A stretch of 64,000 bases of DNA, from assembly GCA_008477525.1 (NCBI GenBank), contig SPDT01000005.1:2666001-2730000 (forward strand). The letters are read 5' to 3'. Positions 24,927-37,109 of this stretch are shown here, in pieces; within the stretch, counting starts at the first letter, position 1, and every line of letters starts with the position of its first letter. Source of the stretch: Hypomyces perniciosus (Eukaryota > Ascomycota > Sordariomycetes > Hypocreales > Hypocreaceae). Below the pieces are notes generated by a model that worked only from the letters and a program-made list of their open reading frames with translations, was not told the origin of the DNA and did no database searches. The position numbers and the translations under genes were made by a program.

Positions 24927-27900
24927 AACAGAGGAATCGTCCCTACACTCGCCATTAGAGGTGCCTGCGTGTTCTGTTGGGCAGACAACGAGCTAGTTTC
25001 CCCTTGCACGGTGTGCCGACTTCACCTGTGCCGGCAATGCTTCACAGTACACCGGAACAAGTCTCGTCATGGTGTGACGGAACAAGATGGGACAACCATC
25101 GACTGGATGATGGGGAAGCTTGGTAGATGGATTGCCTACACTGAGGAACATCGATTTAAGGAAGACGAGGAAACAAAGTGGTTTGGAATCTGGCGCGAGG
25201 GAACCGACTTCAAGAACACCTTTCTGTGGCTGATTGAGACACCACAATTCGAACGTCTCATGATGGAGTCACGGAATAGGTCTGGTCATGTCCGAACATT
25301 CCCAAAGCTCGTCACGTTTGTTGGCGTAACTGGGGCGGGCAAGTCCACCATCAGTAAGTCCTCCCAGTCACTCATCTGAATCTCTATACACTGACCACAT
25401 GAATGCTATCATCAGTACGCGGTCTCATCTCTGCCCGAAGACGCAATTCGGTGGATGACCTTGTAGGGCCCGTGACTGTCAGCTCCAACAGTAGGAGCTT
25501 TGAATCGACAACCGGAGAAGTGAATATTTATGCTGACCCGGCGACGTTCGAAACCGAGGCTCCCATTCTTTATGTGGACTGCGAGGGACTTGACGGGACC
25601 GAACCAAAGGCAGCCCGCTATCAGAACCAATGGTCTTCCAAGGAATCGCGGTACAGAGAGTATCTGATTAAGAATAATGCGCCAATCACTGACCGCGCAA
25701 AGGCGGCCAAGGACATATACCCGCGGTTTCTCTACATCTTCAGCGATGTCATCTGCATGGTTGTGAGACAGTCTCAAGCCGTCAGCAAAGCTGTGGAAGA
25801 ACTTCTGAAATGGAGCCAGATTGGTGCTGGGCAAATCGTGAATCAGTATGCTCTCCCGTCCGCTATTATCATCCTCAACGCATGGAAGCCTTCTGAGGAG
25901 TCTGAAACGGACGACGGCCAGTCAACCTCGGCGACGGAGAAGTTCTTCAAGGATATGGAGAACGCACTCACTAGCAACGCCTATCTTCAAGACCTTGCCC
26001 AAAAGGTCAGTAAGGGGTATCCCGTATCGTCAATGCCATCACACCGATTTCCTTCCCTTCATCACAGAGTCTACTCATTCTTGTTATATCTTCCCAGGGT
26101 TGGGCATTCTATCCTTGAGCCATCGCTGGCATTGATTCATTGAATAGAACAAAGTCAGCACCCTCAAGGAGCTCATCGACCTCCACTACTCTGCGTTTCA
26201 TGTCCGTTGCATTAATGATGTGGCTACGGGTGACCCAAACGAGGTGATTGATAGTTTTGGAAAACTCACTAACCAGATTGTCACGGACTCTGAAGCGGTG
26301 AGCAAGAAACGAGAGCAAAACTGGGCCCGTCTCGATTCTTGACAGTTGCAGATGCTCTTCCGTCATGCTTTCGAGCATCTAGCAAGTGGGAAGCACAAAG
26401 CTTTTAACCTTAGCCTTTACCGTCAGCGCGTAACGCTGCCCAGCTCTGCCGCAGACTTCATGAGCAAGTTCCTTATACTCAACCTCGGTGAGGCTGTCGA
26501 TGTCAATTTCGATCTTACAGCTCAGCTTATTGCGGAATCACTGGCCATCGAAGCCTTGAACCCGGAGCTCGTGGCGATCCCAAGTGCCGTTTTCAGCGAA
26601 GAGCTAAAAGTGACACTTCACAAAGCCATCGGAATATTCTTGGATCAGAATCTTCGTTGCTCTTTCGTGGGTCCGAACCGAGAGTTATGTGTGAACACCA
26701 GAAAAGGACACATCAGAGGCCACCAAAACCATTCAAGCGAAGTAATTGGCACTGGAGGGTTTGACTGCGGAGGTTTAACAGCCATCGAGTTCATTAACAA
26801 GATCGAAGCGAAAATACGAGACGTGATTCGAGAGGTCAACACAAAACAGGCACATGAGCGGAGGGCTTGGGTAGCGAGAGCACATGCAGAAACCCTTCGA
26901 TTAGCACCACGCCCCAGGATTTTCTCTGCTGCTCTAGGTGCTCCGGCGACTACCACAAAAGTGCCCTTCAATGTGCCATGCTTTGGGTGCCTGTTAAGGA
27001 AGCCAGAGCATCGACTTCCATGCAACCACATCCTGTGCGGGACCTGTATCGAGCGATTCCAGGACTACAGCCATCCACAGAGTTGCCCTCACATCGCAGT
27101 CCATAGCAGCTGTCTTCTCTGTGGATCTGACGATCCAAAAGAACAATGGCCTGTCTGTATCCGCTTGCAACCACCCCTATCAGGCGTGAGAATTTTATCC
27201 CTGGACGGTGGAGGTGTTCGAGGTATTGTAGAGCTGGCTACGCTCAAACGACTCCAGAACACGGTTGGGCTGGGCATCCCAATTGCTGAGTTCTTTGATC
27301 TCATTGTCGGGTCAAACACAGGTAAGTCACGCGGCCACAAACAGGAGCACATAGAGACTATTTTTAATACAAGACATTTGTACCAGGAGGATTCATAGCC
27401 ATTGGACTCGGCATCCATGGTTGGAGTATCGAGCAGGCGATTCAAAATTTCGATACTCTATTCGAAAACGGTCTCGAGCGCTCTAAGGGGCCGGGGCTTT
27501 TCTGGTCCTGGTTCGGATTTGGCCCAGAGACGGTCTACAAGAGCGCAAATCTCGAGGCAGAATTGCAACGCATATTCGACACGAAGCCGTTTTTCGGTTT
27601 GCCTTTGAATCCCGCTTCCGGAGGTTTGGGCCATGTAGCAAGAGTAGCCGTGACAGTCAGTCGTGAACAGCAATCACTCCTCTTAGCAAACTACAGCTAT
27701 GGCGATGACCAGGTTTATGTCGACTCGCGGCGGTCGATATGGGAGGCGTACATATATCCCCTTTCTATAAGACGATCGGTGCAATAACTCGGCTAACTCT
27801 TGGATCAGGTCGCGAGCCACTTCTGCCGCTCCTTACTATTTCGCACCCTATAGAGGACCAAGTGATCGGGGCGATCTTTTCGACGGAGGATTGTATCATA

Positions 27901-28857
27901 ATAACCCAATCGATGTGGCCATCTCTGAAAAGAAGAAGTTATGGTCTGAAAACACCCCTGCGGATATCGTTCTCTCCGTTGGCTCTGGTAACAACCTTGC
28001 TTTTGACAAAAAGCCGAACGTATCCACCAAACATACCGACACTTGGGTGAATGACCTAACCGCTAATTACTTCCGCTCCATGAACGGACAGGAAATATGG
28101 TCTGAATTCATGAGAGGAACTGATGACCGATTGAGAAAGCACTCATTCAGACTCAATCCAGACCTCCATGGCTTGGATTGCGAACTCTACGATGGATCCA
28201 AATTGCGTGACCTGGAAGCTCATGTTGAAAAATACCCGTTTCAGTCAGACAACAGCAATTCTGATGGGAACCATGGGGGAACCTTCTTGGAGATTGCCAC
28301 GGCGCTGAAGGCATCTCTCTTCTACTGGGACCTTTGGGAAATTGACCACTCCAAAATTGGGAAAGCAGTGTCAATCAAAGGAGCCATAATTTGCCGTCTT
28401 GATGCAAAATCGGGCGGAACAGAGAATGCTGATCCTGGGAACCAACCCCCTATAGTCCGACTCCTCGCCGATGTAAAGGGCTTTCATGCCGAATGTAGCG
28501 GAAAGTCATACAACTTGGCTAAGTTGGAGTTTGATGCCAACAAGGAACTGTATATCCATGAAGTTGAGTTCCAGATTGAGGAAAACAAGGAACCATCCAT
28601 CAGCATCATGGTGGAATTTGCGCAGAACGGGAACGAGAAAGATATCAAGGGTCCCAAAGTGCATCTCAGCGGATCGCCATTCACCTTGGAGGTAAGTTTT
28701 CCAACTCTTATTTTGCATCAATTCGCTAATAATTGGAAAGCAACTTCGACGACACGCTGCGACTCACCTTCAGTCTGAGCCGGTTGAGACCAAGACTGGC
28801 TTGGTACACAATTATAAGCGGTGGACTAGCCCTCAAGGCGGAGAATTCAAGAAGTAG
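24927..28857 (+). CDS. B-box / GTPase / RING / patatin multidomain protein (5-prime end unresolved)
   Basis: Seven exons read in phase: 24927-25353, 25416-26005, 26148-26297, 26346-27321, 27387-27747, 27809-28691 and 28741-28857, at least 1167 residues. Numbering starts at 24927. Residues 14-47 form a B-box-type zinc site (C-x2-C-x8-C-x2-C-x4-C-x2-C-x3-H-x5-H). A P-loop GVTGAGKST lies near 133-141 and the G3 motif DCEG at 197-200; the G4 position reads LNAW, so nucleotide specificity is unclear. A C3HC4 RING finger spans about 601-648. The patatin domain begins near 670 with LDGGGVRG, then VGSNTGG where GTSTGG is usual, and LFDGGLYHNNP carries the catalytic-type Asp. The nucleophile position is Asn (codon 27315-27317). 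The C-terminal 250 residues have no recognised fold. The domain set suggests a signalling or defence role; that is inference. Confidence 0.85.
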
Positions 28858-29935
28858 AAACAAGAGAGTGGCAAGGGACGAGTCAGTGAAGGCATGGGTA
28901 CAACAAAGGGGGGGAGCACTCAGTGTCCATAGTATGTTCTAAGGAAGAGATCGACTTGGATCCAACTTGACGCTCTATTGGGGGATTTTCTTCCCTCGAT
29001 TAGTCGTAAGGTGTCTTGAAGAGATTATACGGAGTAGAGAGCCAGTTTCATTTCCGAGAATGTCTGTGCAGCTTCCGCGAATACGCTAGTAGCAATTGTA
29101 TCAGACTCTGATTCGAGGAAATATTATTTGCAAACAGTCATTCCTTACCTAGATGTCTTGCGCCCGTTAGACGTCTTAGGAGACGAACCGAATAGTAGTC
29201 TGTCCGCACCTCTCTGTCTTCTCTCGGTCATGGTTTCGCCGTGTGCGCCCCGGGCGGCCGGCCAAGTACCGCCGAAATCCTTCGGACAGATCCGGCAATC
29301 CGGCCCCCACTCTGTCCATGCCGTCCGTGACATGATCGCCCCGTATCATAGGCAGCAGTACCCCGTATTTCCAAACGACTTCTGGGTTGCTAAGGTGAAC
29401 CAAATCATACTCATTGATAACAAAAAATGTAGGCAAAGTTACTGCGTGGATATGAGGCATCCGGTCGATGTTGTTGACGCATCTCGAACTGTGGTACGGA
29501 GCACCAGGTGTACACTCTATTCAGGTTGATAACACCTCAACCGTATTGGGGAGTCAAGTTCTTGCCTTCTCTAAGCCAGGGTCCAATGAGAGGCAGGTCA
29601 TATGTACGAACAGCTGCTATGGGAAGGCACATGTGGGAAGGGTAAAGGGGGCTTGTGTTCTCACGTCGGTGATGACATCTCGGCCTCTCTTCTTCTTCTT
29701 ATCACTATCATGAAACACCATCTTTATTATCCCGTATTGATATTTTTACGGCTCCACATCGCACAAGCCTCCACACCAGCGCTCGTTTTCTCACCAAATA
29801 GCACTGTCGTTCCCGTCATTTAGGCTCAAAACCCTCCGGCAACTACCGCTAACCATGGCGCCACCAACTTCTCCTCAGCCTCCCGTCACTGAAGGCGGAA
29901 AGACATAGGATGATGCTACAGAAGTGGCACAACTC
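28858..29935. other. Intergenic, no gene found
   Basis: Short frames on both strands only. TACGGAG motifs occur at about 29030 and 29494. A short frame starting at ATG 29855 is stopped by TAG at 29906-29908. Confidence 0.5.
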
Positions 29936-30786
29936 ATGGGACGAGAGGACAATGTGGCGCCACCTGTGGATGTCAACCATATCAAATCTGGTGATGTTCC
30001 GGCAGCTACACACCTTAGCCGAGATTCATTATCCGGTTCTACGACCGCGGAGGCCCCACACGTGGATTCAGAGACTTGTATTAGTACTGCCGACAACGAA
30101 TTTTGGTCAGTTTCAGATTCCACATATACATGGCCCCAAGAGGTGGATCCGTTTCCAGATTCTGGAACACGGTCGGAGAATGCTATCATCGGCATTGATG
30201 AGCCCCTGTCATACGATGAAGCACCTAGATTCCGACTGGACGAGGAGGTATGCCCTCCCCTAGCCCGCAGCAGGCTTGTCAGCCATCCCATGGTCGGAAA
30301 ATGCCGGCTTTTAGTTGCAAATCTGTTCTCACCGTCTCTATAGCAAAGAGCACCCCGTGTCTGCAGATACGAAGATACCGGGATCTCTCGCATGCCACAA
30401 TGCCCCTTACATACTTACACTGCGAGTCCCCCATTCCCTATTCCGGCTCGTGTGATGACAGAGACTCCGGTTAGCGGCGGTTAAGAGGGCAGGACCAGGA
30501 ATATCAGAAACAATATGGGGAACGACGTGAGAGAACTCAGGCGTATTCCCAAGCAATGCAATTGGAGAGAAACCAAGCGTCATACGAGTTAGAGTACATA
30601 CGGCCAGTTCTGAGATGTGACGGAATCGATGCCCAAGGTGATAGACAGGCCGTACACCGACCTGTAGTCTCCTTCCGGCATCGTATTTGGCAATCCGCTT
30701 CATTACAAATGCGGCCCCTCATGCTTGTCTTGATACCATTGGCTCTCTTCATCCTACTCATTGCTGGTATACAGGTCTCGCTTTGA
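29936..30786 (+). CDS. Candidate hypothetical tail-anchored protein (weak model)
   Basis: From ATG 29936 the frame encodes an acidic, Ser/Thr-rich segment of about 104 residues ending in LDEE, where a GTATGC donor (30248) occurs in phase 0. A second open stretch, in phase with acceptors at 30492, 30498 or 30507, encodes a Gln/Arg-rich helix (QKQYGERRERTQAYSQAMQL) and ends with a C-terminal hydrophobic segment, PLMLVLIPLALFILLIAGI. Joined, they would give about 200 residues with a tail anchor. The proposed 245-base intron lacks a good branch site. The same frame upstream of 29936 begins with ATG 29855 but meets a TAG, so this could be a decayed gene. No family recognised. Confidence 0.25.
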
Positions 30787-33700
30787 CGGCTGCAAAATTG
30801 AGACGACGACTTGAATCGGGGCTCGGGGGAACTAAGATGCAACTACTCCGTATCTACTTTGTACCAGAGATGAATATCTGATAAACCATTGGCGTTGAAA
30901 CTCCGGACTGGCGCAAGGGACGATGCTGAGGCATGTGGGCAGTCAATTGGGCCTGTGGAAGTATAGCGAATACTGTGTTTTTCACTTGCATCATTTTACG
31001 ATCGATCGATAGCAGTAATCGTGCCAGCGATGTATCTGCAAGATCAACTTCCTGGTCAAGTAGTACCTCTATTCACCAAGAAGCAGCGCGTATTTACTAA
31101 TTACTTATTCCAAGATAAACTAAACGATTACACGGCTGTGTTGTCTGTAGTGCCGGTGTGCATATATCGCGGTGCAAGTATGGTGTTATACATGTTAAGA
31201 TGGACATAGAAACTACCTGTAAACTACACTACAGGGTAGTCAAGAATGGAGCAGTTTTAGCAAGCTATCAGCTTTCCAAAGTACTGAGCACTCCGCGCAT
31301 CAGAAAGTATCGGGAGACGTCTCTAGCAACAGTGGAGACCGAGGAAGTAAAAGCCGGCGCCGGTCCTCCGTTACGGACGAGGCCGGAGATAGCGGAAACA
31401 AGCTGAAACACAAGCAAGACATGCAGACATCTCAGACATCCGGCAGTCGTACAACTAGCGCGGCCCTATGGAGTTTTGGTGCGAACTTGGGTAGACGGAG
31501 TGTTTGTATTAATACTCCGTGCCCCGGTAGATTGGCGGAAAAGAGCCGCTCAAGTTTGGAGGGTATGATTTTGCCCCGATTCTCCAAGTCTTTATCCTTT
31601 TGGGACTTTTTATACGATTGAAGCTATTAAGTGTCTCTTAGGTCTCACTCTCTCGCGAGTCGAGTCCCCGCATGAAGCCGTCGAGAGAGGTGGTGCCGTG
31701 GCGTTGTTTTGCTAACTTTAAACGTCCCCCTAATGTCATCAACATCGTACAAATTATTCGGTGAAAAAGTTCCGTGATTTCTAATGCGTGTTAGATTACT
31801 ACTGTCAAAATACGGACGAACTCCGTAAGTTTCTCTGGCCTGGACTTTTACCCAACGACGACCGTCTATGGAGTATTGGAACACTTCTAGATGCAGAATC
31901 AACCCGGGGACGCGGAGTCCCGGCCAGACCAGGCAAGGGGTTGAAGCCTGAAGGCTAGGGACAAAGGGGTGCCACACATGCAGAAAAGGCGCAAACGAAG
32001 ACTGGCGAATGGGAAATGATTGATAGTCAGGTAATATATCAAAGTGCATACTACTCGGTACTATTAATGGATATCCAACCTCGAGCCTCTTGGAATGCCC
32101 AGGTATCACTGTCCATGCCTATAGTAGAATAGAAGTCTTTGAGGCTAGCAGGCACCAAAACCAGGACACGTCAACAATGCAAAATTTGTCCTTGGCATTA
32201 CGTCGGTTCAACCCTTGTAATATCTTATCATGGTTCGTGATCCCGCTAATACCCCAGGACGAACGAGATGGTGATGTACGAAGTACGAAGTATTATTGAT
32301 CAAGACTTCAAGGGAGGATATACATAATGGGCGCTTAGTGCGAAGTAGTATACGCTGTACTTCGTACATACGTTCTATGAGGGCTAGATTCATTTGAAGT
32401 TTCTTTTGGGGGCCGATCAGCCGCATGTGGTAATCAATCTGGTTACAATCAAGGCATGCCGATGACCAGGGTTGTACAGCCACCAATAGGACATCACGGC
32501 CCTCTCACCTGATATGCGTAATTCCAAGAACATGGGTCATTGAAACAAGTGTATGGTCTTGTGTAATTCAGCTCGTAGACCAAGGACCGAGGATGCCTAG
32601 GCAATTGACGGCTTCACTCACCAACTGCTATGAAGCATGAATTGAAGCCGCAATATGAAAAGCAGCCGCACAGGGGTGCCCACGCGAGACTGAGACTGAG
32701 GCAAACCGTACATATGCACATGCCTCTTTGGAGGTGAAAAGGCGGTTCTTGGCATGGGGGTCACCAACACCCAAGGGTCTGTATGCACGTACGTATTTCT
32801 GGATGTCTTCCAAGCAGCCTGATGAGGCAAAACAACACGCAGGGCGCACGAGGTAATAGGAGCGGGTTTAGCGGTAAGAAGAAAAGACGAGACAGGGCGC
32901 CACACTCGTGCTTAAACGTGCATTAAACATGCAGGCCCTGCAAAAACAAAAAATCCTACAAAGTACATACTATATATACCATACATATGCAGGAGAAAAG
33001 AGGAAAAAAGAAAACAGCGAAGAAAATAACCACAAGAACAACGGATCTGCTGCGGCTGTACGGAGTAGCCACCGGCCATTGGTGGGCAATGCATTGATCA
33101 GTGATAGCACACTTGCCCCATCACTAAGGAGCTGCTAAGCATGCGAGTGTGACCTCTCTGCGTCAAGCGTATTGTCTAATCACCCACTGATGTACGGCCT
33201 ACTGCATGTTATTCGTCAGATTTCTCTTTTTTGTCCCCTCGCGTGCGTGTACGTGTACATGTGTGTGTTCTGTCTCTTTGCCCGCAAACTGCTACATACG
33301 CAACGTATGTACAGAGGAGGATCCAATAGGTTGGTTTGGGAGCTGATGAGATCATAGTTGGTATCAAGTCATGTACCTACATATGCCACACCCTCTCGGG
33401 ACCAATGGAGAGTCCTAGGAACATACGACTTGGGCGGTGGCGTATGTATGTGCAAGCAAGTCTTGGGCCCGTGAAAACGGCACCTGGGTCGTGTGGCTCA
33501 CTTCGAGGAAGCCTCCCTCTCATCCATTTGTATTGATGACCATCCGGGCGGTGGCCGCGGCGCCCTTCCCCCCCCAGCTCCGCAAGGGAACCTGGAGGTT
33601 GCGTTTCCTGTTTGCCAATTGGATGACTCGCCGTCCCGAGGAAACAACATAAAAATAAAACGGCGAAAACGGGGGGTTGCCATTCGTTCAAAATGTTTCC

Positions 33701-34549
33701 CGCTTAGTTCAGCTGTTTCCTCTCTCTCGCCGCTCACCGGCAACAATGCTCCGCGTTGGGCGTGTTCGTTGGTCGGGGATTTTCCCGGCCCCAAAAGCTT
33801 GTTTCTCTGCGAACCAACAACAAAAACGCATTTTTCTGTCGTGAGGGAGAGTGTGTGTCTGCGTGTCCGGGCCGGTCACATGCGGCGGAGGCGGAACGCC
33901 GTACTGATCGGACGTTCCCCGATCACAGGCCACGAGGGGCCCCTATTTGTACACATCGCCCGCAAGAAGTCCGCCCGCATAGCGGCAAAAGACAATACGG
34001 GACAATGAATGGGTCCTCGAACTATGTACCGGCGGAATGCCGTGCCTGGAGAATTTGCCAGGTGGGGATTTTCCGGGGATGTTCTTTTTATCCCTCAAGT
34101 GTTAATACTATTTGCGGCTCCGGGTAGTATGTAGGAATAGAGTACGGAGTAGTAGTAGTACTAATACAGGGCGAACACAAGTGGGCCAAAACGTGGCCCC
34201 CCAAAGAGTCGGTCTCTCTCTTGATTGGGCTCTTTCGTGGGTTTTTGGCCCAGGTCCAGTGAGTAATCGCAGCTCGAAATTCCAGAAGGGGGAGCTATCG
34301 GAGTACATTCCGTCCGTCTATCTGTTCCGTTCAGGCACCCCTTCGCCTGGCCCTTTTCCTCTTCTCAGCTGAGCCTGTCTACTTCATACGGCTTCTAGAA
34401 AACCAGACAGAGAGGGCGAAGGAAGGGAGGGAGGGAGTGGGAGGGGGGGGGGCTGCCGGCGCGCCGTTGGAAAAGCCATCCCAAGACAACGGCGTGAGAC
34501 AAACAAAATCCACCGGCGTTCGTTCGGTCGTTCATCGGGGGCGTGAATG

Positions 34550-34590
34550 TCTCTCTCTTCTTCTCTCTCTTCTTCTCTCCGGTTTTGTCT
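34550..34590. repeat. Pyrimidine-rich CT tract
   Basis: An imperfect CTCTCTTCTT repeat. In fungi such tracts often lie near transcription start sites, but no following coding region is seen here. Confidence 0.7.
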
Positions 34591-37093
34591 CTGATCTGCC
34601 GTTCGCGTTGTTATTGTTAAGGTACTTTATGACCTTGGGTACTGCTCGTACTGCCTGGCCGACGGGCGGGAGATGTCACTTACATGGTCCTCTCTGATTA
34701 CGGGTACTACGTTACGATATATACGGCCTTAACTTGACGGCGGCCCATAGGGAACTTAACCGATCCTCATGCTAAGGGACTGATTTAGAACAAAATGCAT
34801 ACGAGTAGTAGTACTATCGAGCAATGAGCGGCCCAGTGCCTTGCGTTTTAGTGCCCACCAGCTAACCCTGCGTAAACCGCCAACATCACGGCGCCGTTGC
34901 GCGGCTACAAAGCCCTTGGCATACCAACACGCCATGACAGTAGCATTAAGGACATTCTTCAACAGGACTCGCTCGGGAGGAACCACTCCCGCCGCCGTAC
35001 CGTGGCCGTGACCGTGACCGCTCGCGGATAGGGCTCAAATTTTGAAAAGCGAGATGAAATGAGAGGGTGGTTGGTTGGATGGGCAGAATTTGCCTTTCAG
35101 GAGGAGGAATGAGTAAACAGCACATCTGAGCTGAAAGCTCTCGTCCAACAATGCCAAACTCCGCATGTTGCCACCAGATAAATACCCATCCTGAAGGAAG
35201 GGGGGTATGATGAAGAGGGAGTGAGAGCTGAGAAAAGCGATTGTATGTAGTAGTACAGAGTATTAGAGGGGCCGGTGCATACGGAGTACACCATTTCGAA
35301 AACTCACACTCACACTTTGCACACACCACCAAACGCCAGCCATTTAATACTACTACCACTACTACTACGAGCTACCAACGTACGCGTCCCGAAGCGGACA
35401 CGGATCGTACATCGGCCGCCCGTCACCTTCTAATCCCTTCAGCCCTATTGTGATAGCGGTATCCTTGGAAGTGGGTATAATAACCGTACGAACCACGAGC
35501 CATATGTCAACGCCCTGCTGCGTCCCTGCTGCACGATGCATAGTGCATACATCCATCCATACATACATACATGCCCGTCGACTAATAAGCGCCGCACAGC
35601 ACAGCAGACAGGGCGTGTGTTCCCTTCATATGGCCCCTTTCTGTCAAGTACCTATTGCCGACCTACCTGTACCATATAATACATATTCGTCCCCTCTTTC
35701 CCTTTTCTCTTCTTCTTTGCTTTTTGAGTCAAATCGAAAACGGAGAAAGCTTTTATTCTTATTTTATTTTTATTCTTTATTTTTCTGCTATTTATTGCAT
35801 GGTGTTTTGTTTCCTTCTTTTTTTTTTTTTCCTTTTCGCCGTTGTTGAGCCTCTCTCTGTCTGTGTTGATTCTAAGACAAAACAGCCCGCCTGCGTCTAC
35901 ACCAGCAGATCCCCCCCGCTATCGTCATCACGATGAGAGGGCCCTCGGACAGAACCATTTGCCGGGTCATGACATTACCACCACCGCCATCATTACCACT
36001 TATAACGACGTTTTCCGACTTGGTGGAGGATGAGGATCACCACCACAATCACAATCACTGCTGCTTGGAGAGTTTGCCCAGTGGCGGTATAATATCCTTC
36101 TCCAACAAAAAGTGTGCTCATGCCCTGACCCACGAGTGTCCATTTCTGGCAGACTCCAACTCCAGTCTCTGCACGGCTTGTTCCATCGCGGCCGCCAACG
36201 GCCAACCGTGCGCATGAGAGAGCCCATATAATAGGGCTCTATGCCATTGCCCTTATCAGCATCTCATTGACGACTATCACGACACATTGCCATGGCCATT
36301 ACTCCCACCAAACCACGTACATACTACCTAGGCACTCCACGCAAAGGCAAGGCGGTATAAGTGGCGGGACCCTATTAGGCGGACGAAGAAGAAAGAAAAT
36401 GTCCCATCCCCAACAAAGCAGCACGCAGCAGAAGTGACAAGCATGGAAGCCTGCCTCGTGTTCACGCCTAGGGGGGCGTAACGCCGCCAAGAACTTTCAA
36501 CAACCACAAAGACAAAGACAGACGAGTACATACATACATCCGTACCATCCAAAACACCCAGCTGTTCGGAACGTCTCCGGCCCGCACGCACAAAAAAACG
36601 CCCTTTTTCTTACCAAGCAAGCGAGTGGGTGAGTTTGTCAGGATGGGGCTTTTAGTATTGGTGAGGGAGGGATGTGGATGGATCTATTTTTCTCGGCTTT
36701 TGTGGGCTGGGGGTGATTGTCGTACCGTCACGTCACACCGCTGCTGCGCACCTGGCCTGGGAGAGAAAAGATGAGAGACAAGAAGGGAGAGAAGAAGAAA
36801 GTTGGTGTTTTTTTTGTTTTTTGTTTTTTCATGATATCAACGGATTGGAAGTCAAAAGGGCGTAAAGGCGAACAGCATACATACACCTACACGGAGTAGC
36901 TCGTATGGGCTTGGGGCAGACTTTAATCACACACGAGGTCACGAGATAATGGGGATGGGTCTATTTCAACGAGCATGGGGGGGAGAAGGAGAGAGAGAGC
37001 ACGCATGGCATACTCGTATCCATGGGTGAAAACGGGGTGTTGTAATACTACCATACCAAACCTAGACCATCCATTAACTAATATAGAGCGACC

Positions 37094-37109
37094 TACGAAG
37101 TACTTCGTA
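37094..37109. repeat. Perfect 16-base palindrome TACGAAGTACTTCGTA
   Basis: The sequence equals its own reverse complement. It is a tail-to-tail pair of the TACGAAGTA word that recurs across the window. Confidence 0.9.

Noticed and set aside
33493..34008. 171-codon plus-strand frame
   Set aside because: Composition is irregular with no domain, overlaps frames on the other strand and has no usable splice partners.
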